Below are positions 28,503 through 36,906 of a stretch of 45,068 nt of DNA, piece by piece (within the stretch, counting starts at the first letter, position 1; every line of letters starts with the position of its first letter). The notes under the pieces were generated by a model, which saw only the letters and a list, made by a program, of their open reading frames with translations, ran no database searches and was not told where the DNA came from. Source of the DNA: Salidesulfovibrio brasiliensis JCM 12178 (GTDB taxonomy: Bacteria > Desulfobacterota > Desulfovibrionia > Desulfovibrionales > Desulfovibrionaceae). The DNA is taken from NCBI RefSeq assembly GCF_001311825.1, contig NZ_BBCB01000016.1, positions 1-45,068 on the forward strand, in the 5' to 3' direction. Position numbers and translations under genes: made by a program.

Positions 28503-29207
28503 TTAGCCGAGGTCCAGAATCTGGCTGTCGTCGTCCCGGTTGCCCACGTTGAGTTTGCGTTCGGTGAACTCGAGGATCTTGGCGAAGGTGAAGGTCAGCG
28601 AGAGGTAGATGACGCCTGCGCCCAGCAGGAACGGGACGTAGGTGTAGTATTTCGCGCCGAGAACCTTGGCGGTGTACATGAGTTCGGCAAAGCCGACCAC
28701 CGACACCAGCGAGGAGTCCTTGAGCAGCACGATGAGTTCGTTGCACAGCGGCGGAATCATGCGTACGAACGCCTGCGGAAGAATGATGTTGCGCATGGCC
28801 TGCCCGTGGGTGAGCCCGGAGCAGCGGGCCGCCTCCATCTGACCGCGATCAATGGACAGGATGCCCGCGCGGATGATCTCCGCAGTGTATGCGCCGGAGT
28901 TGATGCCGAGCGCGAGCATGCCGAGCCACAGCGGGTCGTCGATCATGCGCGAATCGAAGATCATCATGTAAAGTTGCGGCAGGCCGAAGAAGAAGAAATA
29001 GATTTGCAACAGCATGGGAGTGCCGCGGATGATCTGGATGTACACGTCGGCGGAGCGGCGAATGAGCGCGTTGCGGCTGACCCTGCTGGTGCCCGCGACA
29101 GTGCCGAGCACGAGGCCGATGCCGAGTGCGCCGAGCGTGATCTTCAGCGTGTTCAACGCGCCGAGCAGAAAGAGATCGTAATGTTCGAATACCAGCGAAA
29201 AATCCAC
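28503..29207 (-). CDS. Polar amino acid ABC transporter permease
   Basis: Inner-membrane permease of 234 aa of the HisM/GlnP family. The opening LFLLGALNTLKITLGALGIG, the segment DVYIQIIRGTPMLLQIYFFFFGLPQ and the EAA loop MEAARCSGLTHGQAMRNIILPQA are typical. It is transcribed from the same strand as the binding protein gene at 29276 and follows it by 68 bases containing a hairpin. No matching single-domain ATPase gene is adjacent; the next ATPase (30092) belongs to a different transporter class, so this pair must borrow one from elsewhere. Confidence 0.92.
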   Translation of the reverse strand: MDFSLVFEHYDLFLLGALNTLKITLGALGIGLVLGTVAGTSRVSRNALIRRSADVYIQIIRGTPMLLQIYFFFFGLPQLYMMIFDSRMIDDPLWLGMLALGINSGAYTAEIIRAGILSIDRGQMEAARCSGLTHGQAMRNIILPQAFVRMIPPLCNELIVLLKDSSLVSVVGFAELMYTAKVLGAKYYTYVPFLLGAGVIYLSLTFTFAKILEFTERKLNVGNRDDDSQILDLG

Positions 29208-29228
29208 GAAGCCCCCCTATGGAGCGTG

Positions 29229-29262
29229 AAAAGGCCGGAAGGATGCACCTTCCGGCCTTTTT
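29229..29262 (-). terminator. Hairpin between binding protein and permease genes, possible attenuator
   Basis: Fourteen-base perfect arms AAAAGGCCGGAAGG (29229-29242) and CCTTCCGGCCTTTT (29248-29261) around a 5-base loop. On the minus strand it follows the binding protein stop and ends in TTTT, so it can stop part of transcription or protect the upstream mRNA, giving more binding protein than permease. This role is inference from position. Confidence 0.7.
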
Positions 29263-29275
29263 GTTCTACGAGTGC

Positions 29276-30028
29276 TTACTTCATCCACTTTTCGACAAGC
29301 TTGTCGAGGGTGCCGTCGGCCTTGACCTTGGCAAGTGCGCCGTTCAGGGCGTCAACAAGGTCCTGATTGCCCTTGGGCACGATGATGGCGTTCAGTTCTT
29401 CGGTCAGCGGCTCGGGAGCGATGACGAAGCCCTGCTTCTTGGCGAACTCGTCGGCGACCGGGATGTCGGCCACGACTGCGTCGACAGACTTGGTCTTGAG
29501 CATCATGAAGGCCACGGACCAGTTTTCAGGTTCCACGACTTCGGTGCCTTCGACCTTCTTGGCGGCTTCAACGCCGGTGGTGCCGATCTGGGCGGCTACG
29601 CGCTTGCCCTTGAGGTCTTCGCCGGACTTGATGTCGGAGCCGGGGGTGACAACGATGACCTGACCGGAGCGGTAGTACGGCTCGGAGAAATCAACGCTGC
29701 GCTTGCGCTCTTCAGTGATGCCGAAGCCGGAAAAGCCGATGTCGACCTGCTTCATGGTCACGGCGGCGATGATGGTGTCGAAGCCCATGGTCTTCCACTT
29801 GACGTCCACGCCGAGGTGCTTGGCCATGGCTTCCATCAGGTCGATGTCGAAGCCGACGCGCTTGTCGCCGTCCATGTTTTCATACGGCGGATAGTCCGGG
29901 CTGTTGCCCACGATGATTACGCCGTCTTCCTTGATTTTGTCCCACATGCCAGCGTTGGCGGTGGCGGCTGCGCCCATGACCATGACCAGAGCCATGACCG
30001 TAACCAGAATCTTGCTCATTTTTTTCAT
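29276..30028 (-). CDS. Amino acid ABC transporter substrate-binding protein
   Basis: Periplasmic binding protein of 250 aa (family 3, HisJ/GlnH type). The signal peptide is SKILVTVMALVMVMGAAATANA. The mature part begins with IIVGNSPDYPPYENMDGDKR and GFDIDLMEAMAKHLG and includes VDIGFSGFGITEERKRSVDFSEPYYRSGQ, of which the Thr-Glu-x-Arg segment contacts ligand alpha-groups in relatives. The ligand identity is not readable. AGGAGG stands at ideal spacing before ATG 30028. Confidence 0.93.
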   Translation of the reverse strand: MKKMSKILVTVMALVMVMGAAATANAGMWDKIKEDGVIIVGNSPDYPPYENMDGDKRVGFDIDLMEAMAKHLGVDVKWKTMGFDTIIAAVTMKQVDIGFSGFGITEERKRSVDFSEPYYRSGQVIVVTPGSDIKSGEDLKGKRVAAQIGTTGVEAAKKVEGTEVVEPENWSVAFMMLKTKSVDAVVADIPVADEFAKKQGFVIAPEPLTEELNAIIVPKGNQDLVDALNGALAKVKADGTLDKLVEKWMK

Positions 30029-30067
30029 TTCAATCCTCCTAGAGTAATGACCAGTTTCCGACCAATA

Positions 30068-30085
30068 ACCGGACTGTTGTCCGGT
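30068..30085. other. Short perfect hairpin between two transporter operons
   Basis: Seven-base arms ACCGGAC (30068-30074) and GTCCGGT (30079-30085) with a TGTT loop, placed between the nucleoside ABC ATPase stop and the amino acid binding protein start. It lacks a clear minus-strand T-tract after the stem, so it may be a weak terminator or an RNA structure in the leader of the binding protein gene. Confidence 0.4.
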
Positions 30086-30091
30086 GAAAAA

Positions 30092-31627
30092 CTATTCTTC
30101 GCTCAGACCCGCCATGAGGGGGCCGATGCGTCCGGGAGTGTCCTCGTCGCCCACCGGGAGCATGCCGAGAATCCGGCCCCGGTAGATGACCGCGACCCGG
30201 TCCGCCAGCTGCAACGCCTCGTTCAGGTCGCCGGTGACGAGCAGCACGCCCGCCATCTCGCGGACTTCGAGCAGCCGTTTCCATACTTCCTCGGTGGCCG
30301 AGACATCAAGCCCCTGCGAGGGCTGTTCGGCCACGATCAGCACCGGCTCGCGGAAGAGCTCGCGCGCGAGGACGGTCTTCTGCAGGTTGCCGCCGGAGAG
30401 CTGTGAGGCCAGCGCCGTGATCTTGGGCGGGCGGATGTCGAACTTCTCGATGAGGTCCTGCGCCTTGGTGGCCGCCTTTTTCTTGTCCAGCCACGGGCCG
30501 AAGGCAAAGCCCTTGCGCGTGGTCAGAAGCAGGTTGTCCACGAGGTTGTGGTTCTTGAGCGTCGCCAGCCCGAGACGGTCTTCGGGGATGTAGGAGAGCG
30601 AGCGCTTCCACGTGGACTCGGCAAAGAACTTCCGCCACGGCTTGCGGTTGATGAAAATGGTGTCGCGCGGGGGTTTTCTCAGGCCGCAGATGGCTTCTAT
30701 GAGCGCCTTCTGGCCGTTACCCGCCACGCCGACCACGGCCAGCACTTCGCCGTGCCGAATGGTGAAATTGACGTCTTCGAGGCCCATGCCCGTGAGGTTC
30801 TCCACGCGGAGCACCTCTTCGCCGGGCTCCATGGGGGTACGGTCGATCTCAAGGAGCACTTCCTTGCCCACCATGCGTCGGGCCAGGTCGGCCTTGGATT
30901 CGATGGAGGCCGGGTCCACCTCGCCTTCAATCTTGCCGCGCCGCAGGATGGCGATCTCGTCGGCAAGGGCGATGACTTCCTCAAGCTTGTGGCTGATGAA
31001 GACGATGGACTTGCCCTGATCGGCCATCTTCCAGAGCGCCTCGAAGAGCCGGGTGGTCTCTTCCGGGGTCAGCACGGCCGTGGGTTCGTCGAAAATGAGA
31101 ATCTGGGATTCGCGGTAGAGCAGCTTGAGGATCTCAACCCGCTGCTTTTCGCCCATGGAGAGTTCGCAGATTCTGGCTTCGGGGTCGATGTCCAGTCCGA
31201 AGTCTTCGGCTATGCCGCGAACCCGCTCCACCATCTCGCGCGGATTGACGAAGAAGCTGCCTTCCTGCCCGAGGAGCACGTTCTCGGCAACGGTCATGGA
31301 TTCCACGAGCATGAAGTGCTGGTAGACCATGCCGATTCCGGCTTCGAGGGCGTCCTTGGAGTTGGAGAAGGATACTTCCTTGCCGCCGATCTCGATGAAG
31401 CCTTCGTCGGGCTTGTAACGCCCGGCGAGCATGCTCATCATGGTGGATTTGCCCGCGCCGTTCTCGCCGAGCAGGGCCTTGATGCGGCCGGGATAGATGT
31501 CGAGATTGATGCTGTCGTTGGCGATGACCTTGCCGAAACGCTTGGTGAGGTTCACCAGACGCACGGCGGGGACATTGCCGAACTGGTCCGCAGGGGTACG
31601 GTCGCGGGTGGGGAACTTGTGGTCCAC
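30092..31627 (-). CDS. Nucleoside-type ABC transporter ATP-binding protein (double NBD)
   Basis: ATPase of 511 aa with two nucleotide-binding domains, as in the sugar/nucleoside (RbsA/NupA-like) class. The first domain is complete: Walker A LLGENGAGKSTMMSML, signature ELSMGEKQRVEIL, Walker B ILIFDEPTAVLTPEE and H-loop IVFISHKLEEV. The second has the degenerate Walker A VVGVAGNGQKALIEAI, signature LSGGNLQKTVLAREL and VAEQPSQGLD, the usual asymmetry of this class. It is followed on the same strand by nothing from this system; its permeases are immediately upstream (3-base gap). Confidence 0.93.
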   Translation of the reverse strand: MDHKFPTRDRTPADQFGNVPAVRLVNLTKRFGKVIANDSINLDIYPGRIKALLGENGAGKSTMMSMLAGRYKPDEGFIEIGGKEVSFSNSKDALEAGIGMVYQHFMLVESMTVAENVLLGQEGSFFVNPREMVERVRGIAEDFGLDIDPEARICELSMGEKQRVEILKLLYRESQILIFDEPTAVLTPEETTRLFEALWKMADQGKSIVFISHKLEEVIALADEIAILRRGKIEGEVDPASIESKADLARRMVGKEVLLEIDRTPMEPGEEVLRVENLTGMGLEDVNFTIRHGEVLAVVGVAGNGQKALIEAICGLRKPPRDTIFINRKPWRKFFAESTWKRSLSYIPEDRLGLATLKNHNLVDNLLLTTRKGFAFGPWLDKKKAATKAQDLIEKFDIRPPKITALASQLSGGNLQKTVLARELFREPVLIVAEQPSQGLDVSATEEVWKRLLEVREMAGVLLVTGDLNEALQLADRVAVIYRGRILGMLPVGDEDTPGRIGPLMAGLSEE

Positions 31628-31630
31628 GTC

Positions 31631-32548
31631 CTAGCCCTCCGGTTCGATGTTGGTTCCAAGCGCTGCGGGCGCTTCGGTGCCGCGTCCGCGGAAGGCCGAG
31701 AACACCAGCACGATGATGGTCAGGGCGTAGGGCAGCATCAGCAGCAGGGAGGAGGGCAGGTTGGTGCCCGAGGCCTGCAGCCTGAGCTGGAAGGCCATGA
31801 CCCCGCCGAAGAGGTACGCGCCGATGACGGCCCGGCCGGGACGCCAGAACGCGAAGATGACCAGCGCGACCGCGATCCAGCCGCGACCGCCTGAAAGGCC
31901 GTTGGTCCACAGGTGGGTGTAGGCAAGCGAGAGGTACGCGCCGCCGAGACCCACAAGGAATCCGCCCACGCCTACCGCGAGATAGCGCAGCCGCACGGGC
32001 TTGAGTCCCGCCGCTGCTGCCGCCTGCGGGTATTCGCCCGTTGCGGTGATGGCCATGCCGAGGCTGGTCCTGCGGAAGAAGAACCAGAACAGCACCGGAA
32101 TGATGAACGAAACATAGACCAGCGCGTCGTGACGGAAAAAGATGTTGCCGAGCACCGGGATGTCGGAAAGGAGCGGGAAGGCGAACTTGTCGAAGCCCGG
32201 CGCGGCCATGCCGATGTAGGGCGTGCCGAGGAACTTGGTCAGGCCAACGCCGAGGATGGTCAGGGCAAGGCCGGAAACGACCTGATTGCCCAGACAGGAA
32301 ATGCAGACGATGCCGTGCAGCGTTGCCATGAGCATCCCCGCAATGCCTCCGGCAATGAAGCCGAGCCACGGGGAGCCGGTCATGTATGCGGTCACGAAGG
32401 CCGCGAAGGCCGCGACGCTCATCATGCCTTCCACGCCGAGGTTCAGGATGCCGCCTTTCTCCGTGAACATCTCGCCGAGGGTGGCGAAGAGCACCGGGGT
32501 GCCGGACTGCACGGTGGCGGCAAGGAGCGGGACGATCAGTTCGGTCAT
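31631..32548 (-). CDS. Nucleoside-type ABC transporter permease (NupQ/YufQ-like)
   Basis: Inner-membrane permease of 305 aa of the branched-chain/BMP class. Early segment GTPVLFATLGEMFTEKGGILNLGVEGMM is characteristic of the second permease of BMP-type importers. Other marks are GLGGAYLSLAYTHLWTNGLSGGRGWIAVALV and several hydrophobic helices. It starts 6 bases after the first permease gene and ends 3 bases before the ATPase gene. Confidence 0.92.
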   Translation of the reverse strand: MTELIVPLLAATVQSGTPVLFATLGEMFTEKGGILNLGVEGMMSVAAFAAFVTAYMTGSPWLGFIAGGIAGMLMATLHGIVCISCLGNQVVSGLALTILGVGLTKFLGTPYIGMAAPGFDKFAFPLLSDIPVLGNIFFRHDALVYVSFIIPVLFWFFFRRTSLGMAITATGEYPQAAAAAGLKPVRLRYLAVGVGGFLVGLGGAYLSLAYTHLWTNGLSGGRGWIAVALVIFAFWRPGRAVIGAYLFGGVMAFQLRLQASGTNLPSSLLLMLPYALTIIVLVFSAFRGRGTEAPAALGTNIEPEG

Positions 32549-32554
32549 GGCCGT

Positions 32555-33634
32555 CTATGCCTCACGCGCGGAGTCTTGTTTCCGCTCGAGTCGATAGGTC
32601 AGGAAAAGCTGCCCGGCGAGCACGGAGAGCAGGATGATGCCTTCCATGATTTCACCGAACGCGGCCGGAATCTGCATCTTGAGCTGCATGTTTTCCACGC
32701 CAACGCGAAGCGCGGCCAGCAGGAACGCGGCAAAGGCGATGTTGCGCGGTTCCAGCCGGGCCAGCCATGCCACGACGATGGCGGTGTAGCCGTAGCCCAC
32801 CATCAGGCTCGGCTGCAGCCTGCCGAGGATGGCCGAGGTCTCGATGGCTCCGGCCCATCCGGCAAGGCCGCCGGACACGCACATGACGAAGATCACGAGA
32901 AAGCCGTATGGCATGCCGGCGTAGCGGGCTACGCGCGGCCCCTCGCCACTGGCCTTGAGCTCGAAGCCCATGCGGGTGAAGCGCATGAAGGCCCAGAGCA
33001 GCACGCCGACGATGGCGCAGAAAATGATGCCCCAGTGATACCGGGTGCCGGCGATGCCGGCGATGATGCCGCCTTCGGAGAACTCGACGGTCATGGGGAA
33101 GCCGAAGCTGGACGGGTCGCGCCAGACGCCGAACACGAGATACTCCAGAAGGAGGATCGCGATGTAGTTGAGCATCAGGGTGGAGATGATCTCGTTGACA
33201 TGCAGTTTGAGGCGCAGGAAGGCCGGGATGAAGGCCCAGATGCCGCCGAAGATGAAGGCCATGATGAACATGAGCGGCAGTTGTCCGTACCACGGCATGT
33301 TCGGGAAGGTCAGGGCCATCCATGTGGCGCCGATGGCACCGAGGGCGAACTGGCCTTCGGCCCCGATGTTCCAGATCTGCATCCGGAAGGCAACGGCCAC
33401 GCCGAGCGAGCACATGAAAATGGGCACCGCCTTCAGGAACGTGCCCTGAAAGGCGAAGGCGCTGCCGAACGCGCCGGTCCAGAGAATGTAGAGGCCGTCG
33501 AGAGCGCTTTTGCCCTGACCTTCAAGGAGCAGGCTGCTCACTATGAAGGAAAAGAGCAGGGCGCCCGCGAGGATTATCGGGGCGCCCCACTGCCAGGGTT
33601 CGTCGCGCTTCTTCAGCTTGAATCCAAGCGTCAT
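32555..33634 (-). CDS. Nucleoside-type ABC transporter permease (NupP/YufP-like)
   Basis: Inner-membrane permease of 359 aa, partner of the gene at 31631. It has an N-terminal helix (IILAGALLFSFIVSSLLL), the family segment FRMQIWNIGAEGQFALGAIGA, LHVNEIISTLMLNYIAILL and MVGYGYTAIVVAWLARLEP. It follows the BMP lipoprotein gene by 15 bases, in the usual order binding protein, permease, permease, ATPase. Confidence 0.92.
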   Translation of the reverse strand: MTLGFKLKKRDEPWQWGAPIILAGALLFSFIVSSLLLEGQGKSALDGLYILWTGAFGSAFAFQGTFLKAVPIFMCSLGVAVAFRMQIWNIGAEGQFALGAIGATWMALTFPNMPWYGQLPLMFIMAFIFGGIWAFIPAFLRLKLHVNEIISTLMLNYIAILLLEYLVFGVWRDPSSFGFPMTVEFSEGGIIAGIAGTRYHWGIIFCAIVGVLLWAFMRFTRMGFELKASGEGPRVARYAGMPYGFLVIFVMCVSGGLAGWAGAIETSAILGRLQPSLMVGYGYTAIVVAWLARLEPRNIAFAAFLLAALRVGVENMQLKMQIPAAFGEIMEGIILLSVLAGQLFLTYRLERKQDSAREA

Positions 33635-33649
33635 AAGCGTTTATTGGCG

Positions 33650-34783
33650 TTATTCGGTGTTACCGACAACGCCTTCGATGAAGTAGTTCATGCCGAGCAG
33701 CTGGCCGTCGTCAGCCTTCTTGCCTTCTTCGAGGACCACTTCACCCTTCTGGTTCTTGATGGGGCCGACGAATACGATGTCGTTGCCCTTGGCCAGTTCG
33801 GCCTTCTTTTCTTCAACCATTTTCTTGACGTCTTCGGGGACCATGTCGCCCAGCGGAGCGATGTCCACGACGCCCTTGTCCATGCCGACCCACAGGGACT
33901 GGTTGCCCTTCCAGTTGCCGTCCTTAACCTGCTGCACCGCTTCGGTGTAGAGCGGAGCCCAGTTCCAGATGGCGGCGGTCAGGTGCGCCTTGGGAGCAAA
34001 GCCGGACATGTCGGAGTTGTAGCCCACGGAGTAGACGCCGCGTTCCTGAGCGGCTTCCTGCGGGCCGGGGGAGTCCTGATGCTGGGCGATGACGTCGCAG
34101 CCCTTGTCGAGCAGGGCGACGGCAGCGTCTTTTTCCAGCGCCGGGTCGTACCAGGTCTTGGTCCAGACCACGCGGACCTGCGCCTCGGGGTTCACTTCCT
34201 TCACGCCGAGGGTGAAGGCGTTGATGCCGCGGATGACTTCCGGGATGGGGAAGGCGGCCACGTAGCCGATTTCGTTGCTCTTGGTCATGGAGCCGGCAAC
34301 GAGACCGGTCAGGTAGCGGGCCTGATACATGCGGCCGAAGTAGTTGCTCATGTTTTCAGCGGTCTTGAAGCCGGAGCAGTGCATGAACGCGGTGTCCGGG
34401 AATTCCTTGGCGACGCGCTTCATGGGGTCCATGTAGCCGAAGCTGGTGGCGAAGATGATGTCGAAGCCGTCGTTGGCCATGTTGCGGATGACGCGCTCGG
34501 AGTCGGCGCCTTCCATGACGGATTCGACGAAAGAGGTTTCCACACCGTCCATCTCGGCCACGGCCTTGCGGCCCTGATCGTGAGCGTAGGAGTATCCTGC
34601 GTCGCCGATGGGCGAGACGTACACGAAACCGGCCTTGATGGGCTTGGCTTCTTCGGCGGGTGCGGCGGCTTCCGTCTTTTCAGCCGGTTTTTCCTCGGCC
34701 TTCTCCCCGCCGGAACAGGCGGCGAGAGCCACGAGCATCACGGCGCAGGCCGCGAGTGCGAACATCTTCAGAAAACGATTCAT
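33650..34783 (-). CDS. BMP family ABC transporter substrate-binding lipoprotein
   Basis: Nucleoside-type (BmpA/Med/PnrA) binding lipoprotein of about 377 aa. The signal peptide ends in the lipobox LVALAAC, followed by a low-complexity Glu/Lys/Ala linker (EKAEEKPAEKTEAAAPAEEAK cut short here) and the BMP core KAGFVYVSPIGDAGYSYAHDQG, ATSFGYMDPM and VIAQHQDSPGPQEAA. The ATG at 34783 has GGAGGGG before it; the open frame runs 22 codons further but those lie in the promoter region. First gene of the importer operon. The purine phosphoribosyltransferase just upstream suggests purine nucleosides or bases as cargo. Confidence 0.93.
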   Translation of the reverse strand: MNRFLKMFALAACAVMLVALAACSGGEKAEEKPAEKTEAAAPAEEAKPIKAGFVYVSPIGDAGYSYAHDQGRKAVAEMDGVETSFVESVMEGADSERVIRNMANDGFDIIFATSFGYMDPMKRVAKEFPDTAFMHCSGFKTAENMSNYFGRMYQARYLTGLVAGSMTKSNEIGYVAAFPIPEVIRGINAFTLGVKEVNPEAQVRVVWTKTWYDPALEKDAAVALLDKGCDVIAQHQDSPGPQEAAQERGVYSVGYNSDMSGFAPKAHLTAAIWNWAPLYTEAVQQVKDGNWKGNQSLWVGMDKGVVDIAPLGDMVPEDVKKMVEEKKAELAKGNDIVFVGPIKNQKGEVVLEEGKKADDGQLLGMNYFIEGVVGNTE

Positions 34784-34891
34784 GAAACCCCTCCATGTGT
34801 AAATTTGGTATATGGTCAATAGCCCAGCATCCGAATTTGCGCAACGCATCCGTAACGGTTTGCGGGCCGGCCGACGCGCGGTTTTCTGTGG

Positions 34892-35370
34892 CTATTCGAG
34901 CTTGGAAATCGGCTCGATGAACTGGGCTTGCGAGTCCCACGGGAAGAGAATCCAGGTGTCCTGGCTCACTTCCGTAATGAAGGTGTCCACGTTGGGACGG
35001 CCTTCCGGCTTGGCGTATACAGTGGCGAAATGCGCTTTCGGCACCATGTCGCGGGCTATCTTCGCAGTCTTGCCCGTATCGACCAGATCATCAATGAGAA
35101 GCCAGCCCTCGCCCTCGTTGGTCACGGGCTTGAGGATGTTGGCGCTGCCCTGATTCTGCCAGTCGTAGCTGGCGAGACAGATGGTGTCGATGAGTCTGAT
35201 GTCGAGTTCGCGGGCGATGATCGCGGCGGGAACGAGGCCCCCGCGCGTGATGGCGAAGATGCCTTTCCAGGGACCCTTTTCCACCAGCCGCCACGACAGG
35301 CGCGGCAGTCGCGGTGGAGCTGCTCCCATGAAACCGGGAACATTTTCTTGTATCGATCTTTGTTGGCCAC
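34892..35370 (-). CDS. gpt: Xanthine/guanine phosphoribosyltransferase (one frameshift near 35299)
   Basis: Type I purine phosphoribosyltransferase, close in layout to E. coli Gpt: [22 protein letters not shown], the PRPP loop [13 protein letters not shown] and [16 protein letters not shown], ending [11 protein letters not shown]. It converts xanthine, guanine or hypoxanthine with PRPP to nucleotides. The N-terminus [22 protein letters not shown] starts at GTG 35370 in a different frame; one C seems lost near 35299 (GCC TG where GCC CTG TCG is expected). Repair gives 159 aa, the family's normal size. The uninterrupted frame reaching back to 35749 overlaps the oxidoreductase gene and its first part is not real. 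Adjacent to a BMP-type nucleoside importer. Confidence 0.9.
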
Positions 35371-35411
35371 TCTCGCTCTCTCCGGGGAACGTTTGTCGGA
35401 AAGGGGGGTTA

Positions 35412-36881
35412 TTAAGCTTTTTCTTCATGATTATCAAGGGAACAGGCACGCCCCTTGTAATCAAAGATGAAATGCAGCGTTTTCCGTACCTTGTCCGAGA
35501 AAAGCTTCTCTGCCAGCACCCCGCCCGCCACGCGCTTTCCGATCTCGGCCAGTGTCGGGTAGGGGTGCACGGCCGAAGCCATGGTGGAGAGCTTGGCCTT
35601 GGCGTTGAGCGCCGCCACCCACTCTCCGATGAGGTCCCCGGCGTGTGGGCCGCATATCTGCACGCCGAGCGGTCTTTCCGAGGAGTCGAGCACCAGCTTG
35701 ATGCGACCCTCGGATTCGCCCTCGGCGAGCGCGCGGTCGTTGTCGGCAAACTCTTCGGTCCAGACCGAATAGTCTTCCCCGGCCTCGCGGGCAGCTTTTT
35801 CGTTCATGCCGATGGAGGCCAGTTCCGGGCCGGTGTAGGTGCAGTGCGGCATCCAGCGGTAGTCCGCTTTGCGCGGAATGTGGAACACCGCATTGGAAAT
35901 GACGATGCCGCCCTCGTATCCGGCGGCGTGGGTGAACAGGTACTGACCGGTGACGTCGCCCGCCGCAAAGATGTGTTTCTGGCTGGTTCGCAGTCTGGCA
36001 TCAACGACAACGCCCTTGCCGGTGTACTCCACCCCGGCCTCGTCGAGGTCGAGTGTTTCGATGTTCGGTTTGCGGCCCAGCGCCACGAGCAGTTTGTCGG
36101 CGTGCAGGGTAAAGTGGTCCTCTCCTTGGGTATAGTCCACCTCAAAGCGGTCGTCGCCGTGTCGCACGGCCTTGAGAGATGAACCCAGTTCAAAGCGGAC
36201 GCCGTCGGCCTCCATGGACTGCTGCACCACCGCGGCCATGTCCGGGTCTTCCTTACTGAGAATTTGCGGGCTGCGCTGGATGATCGTGACGTGGCAGCCG
36301 AGGCGGGCAAAGCTTTGGGCCATTTCGCAGGCGATGGGGCCACCGCCAAGCACGATGAGTGACGCGGGCAGCTCGTGCAGGGAAAAGATGTCCTTGTTGG
36401 TCCAGTAGGGCGTTCCTTCAAGCCCCGGAACAGGCGGTGCCGCAGGCGAGGACCCTGTGGCGATCACCCAGCGTTTGGCCGAGACGGGGCCTTGCCCGTA
36501 GTCCACGGTGTGCGTGTCGAGGAAGCGGGCGTCGCCGAACACGACCTTTGCGCCGAGCGAGCAGAACCTGTCCTCGGAGTCGTGTTTCTGGATGGTGTCG
36601 ATGACGGAGCGGATGCGTTCGGTGACGGAGCCCATGTTTACCGGTGGCGGCGTCACAGGCGGCAGGCCCCAGCGCTCGGCATTGCGAATCTGGTGATAGA
36701 CCTTTGCGGATTTGATGAGCGTTTTGCTGGGCACGCAGCCGTAGTGCAGGCAGTCGCCGCCCAGCCTGTCTTCACGTTCCACGAGCAACGTCCGCGCCCC
36801 GAGCTGCGCGGCCCCGGAGGCTATGGTCAGTCCTGCCGCGCCGCCGCCGATGATGCCGATGTCGTAGGCTCGTTCCGTCAT
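35412..36881 (-). CDS. FAD-dependent pyridine nucleotide-disulfide oxidoreductase (dihydrolipoamide dehydrogenase-like)
   Basis: Flavoprotein of 489 aa. N-terminal FAD motif [19 protein letters not shown], redox-active disulfide [22 protein letters not shown](P) motif [21 protein letters not shown], second FAD motif [11 protein letters not shown], and the dimer-interface catalytic HPYPTLAE near residue 445. This is the layout of dihydrolipoamide dehydrogenases and mercuric-reductase-like enzymes. It lacks both an N-terminal metal-binding domain and a C-terminal Cys pair, so mercury reduction is unlikely. No lipoyl acyltransferase or glycine cleavage gene is near, so the partner is unknown. 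It lies 25 bases after glk. Confidence 0.9.
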   Translation of the reverse strand: MTERAYDIGIIGGGAAGLTIASGAAQLGARTLLVEREDRLGGDCLHYGCVPSKTLIKSAKVYHQIRNAERWGLPPVTPPPVNMGSVTERIRSVIDTIQKHDSEDRFCSLGAKVVFGDARFLDTHTVDYGQGPVSAKRWVIATGSSPAAPPVPGLEGTPYWTNKDIFSLHELPASLIVLGGGPIACEMAQSFARLGCHVTIIQRSPQILSKEDPDMAAVVQQSMEADGVRFELGSSLKAVRHGDDRFEVDYTQGEDHFTLHADKLLVALGRKPNIETLDLDEAGVEYTGKGVVVDARLRTSQKHIFAAGDVTGQYLFTHAAGYEGGIVISNAVFHIPRKADYRWMPHCTYTGPELASIGMNEKAAREAGEDYSVWTEEFADNDRALAEGESEGRIKLVLDSSERPLGVQICGPHAGDLIGEWVAALNAKAKLSTMASAVHPYPTLAEIGKRVAGGVLAEKLFSDKVRKTLHFIFDYKGRACSLDNHEEKA

Positions 36882-36906
36882 CGTGAAACTCCTTGAGAAC
36901 AGATGG

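Noticed and set aside
31913..34822. Plus-strand open frame of 969 codons opposite the nucleoside ABC genes
   Set aside because: Antisense shadow spanning four real genes; composition rich in His/Glu/Gly as expected from reversed codons, no motifs.
35412..36881. Mercuric reductase
   Set aside because: The disulfide motif fits, but the N-terminal metal-binding domain and C-terminal Cys pair are absent and no mer genes are nearby.
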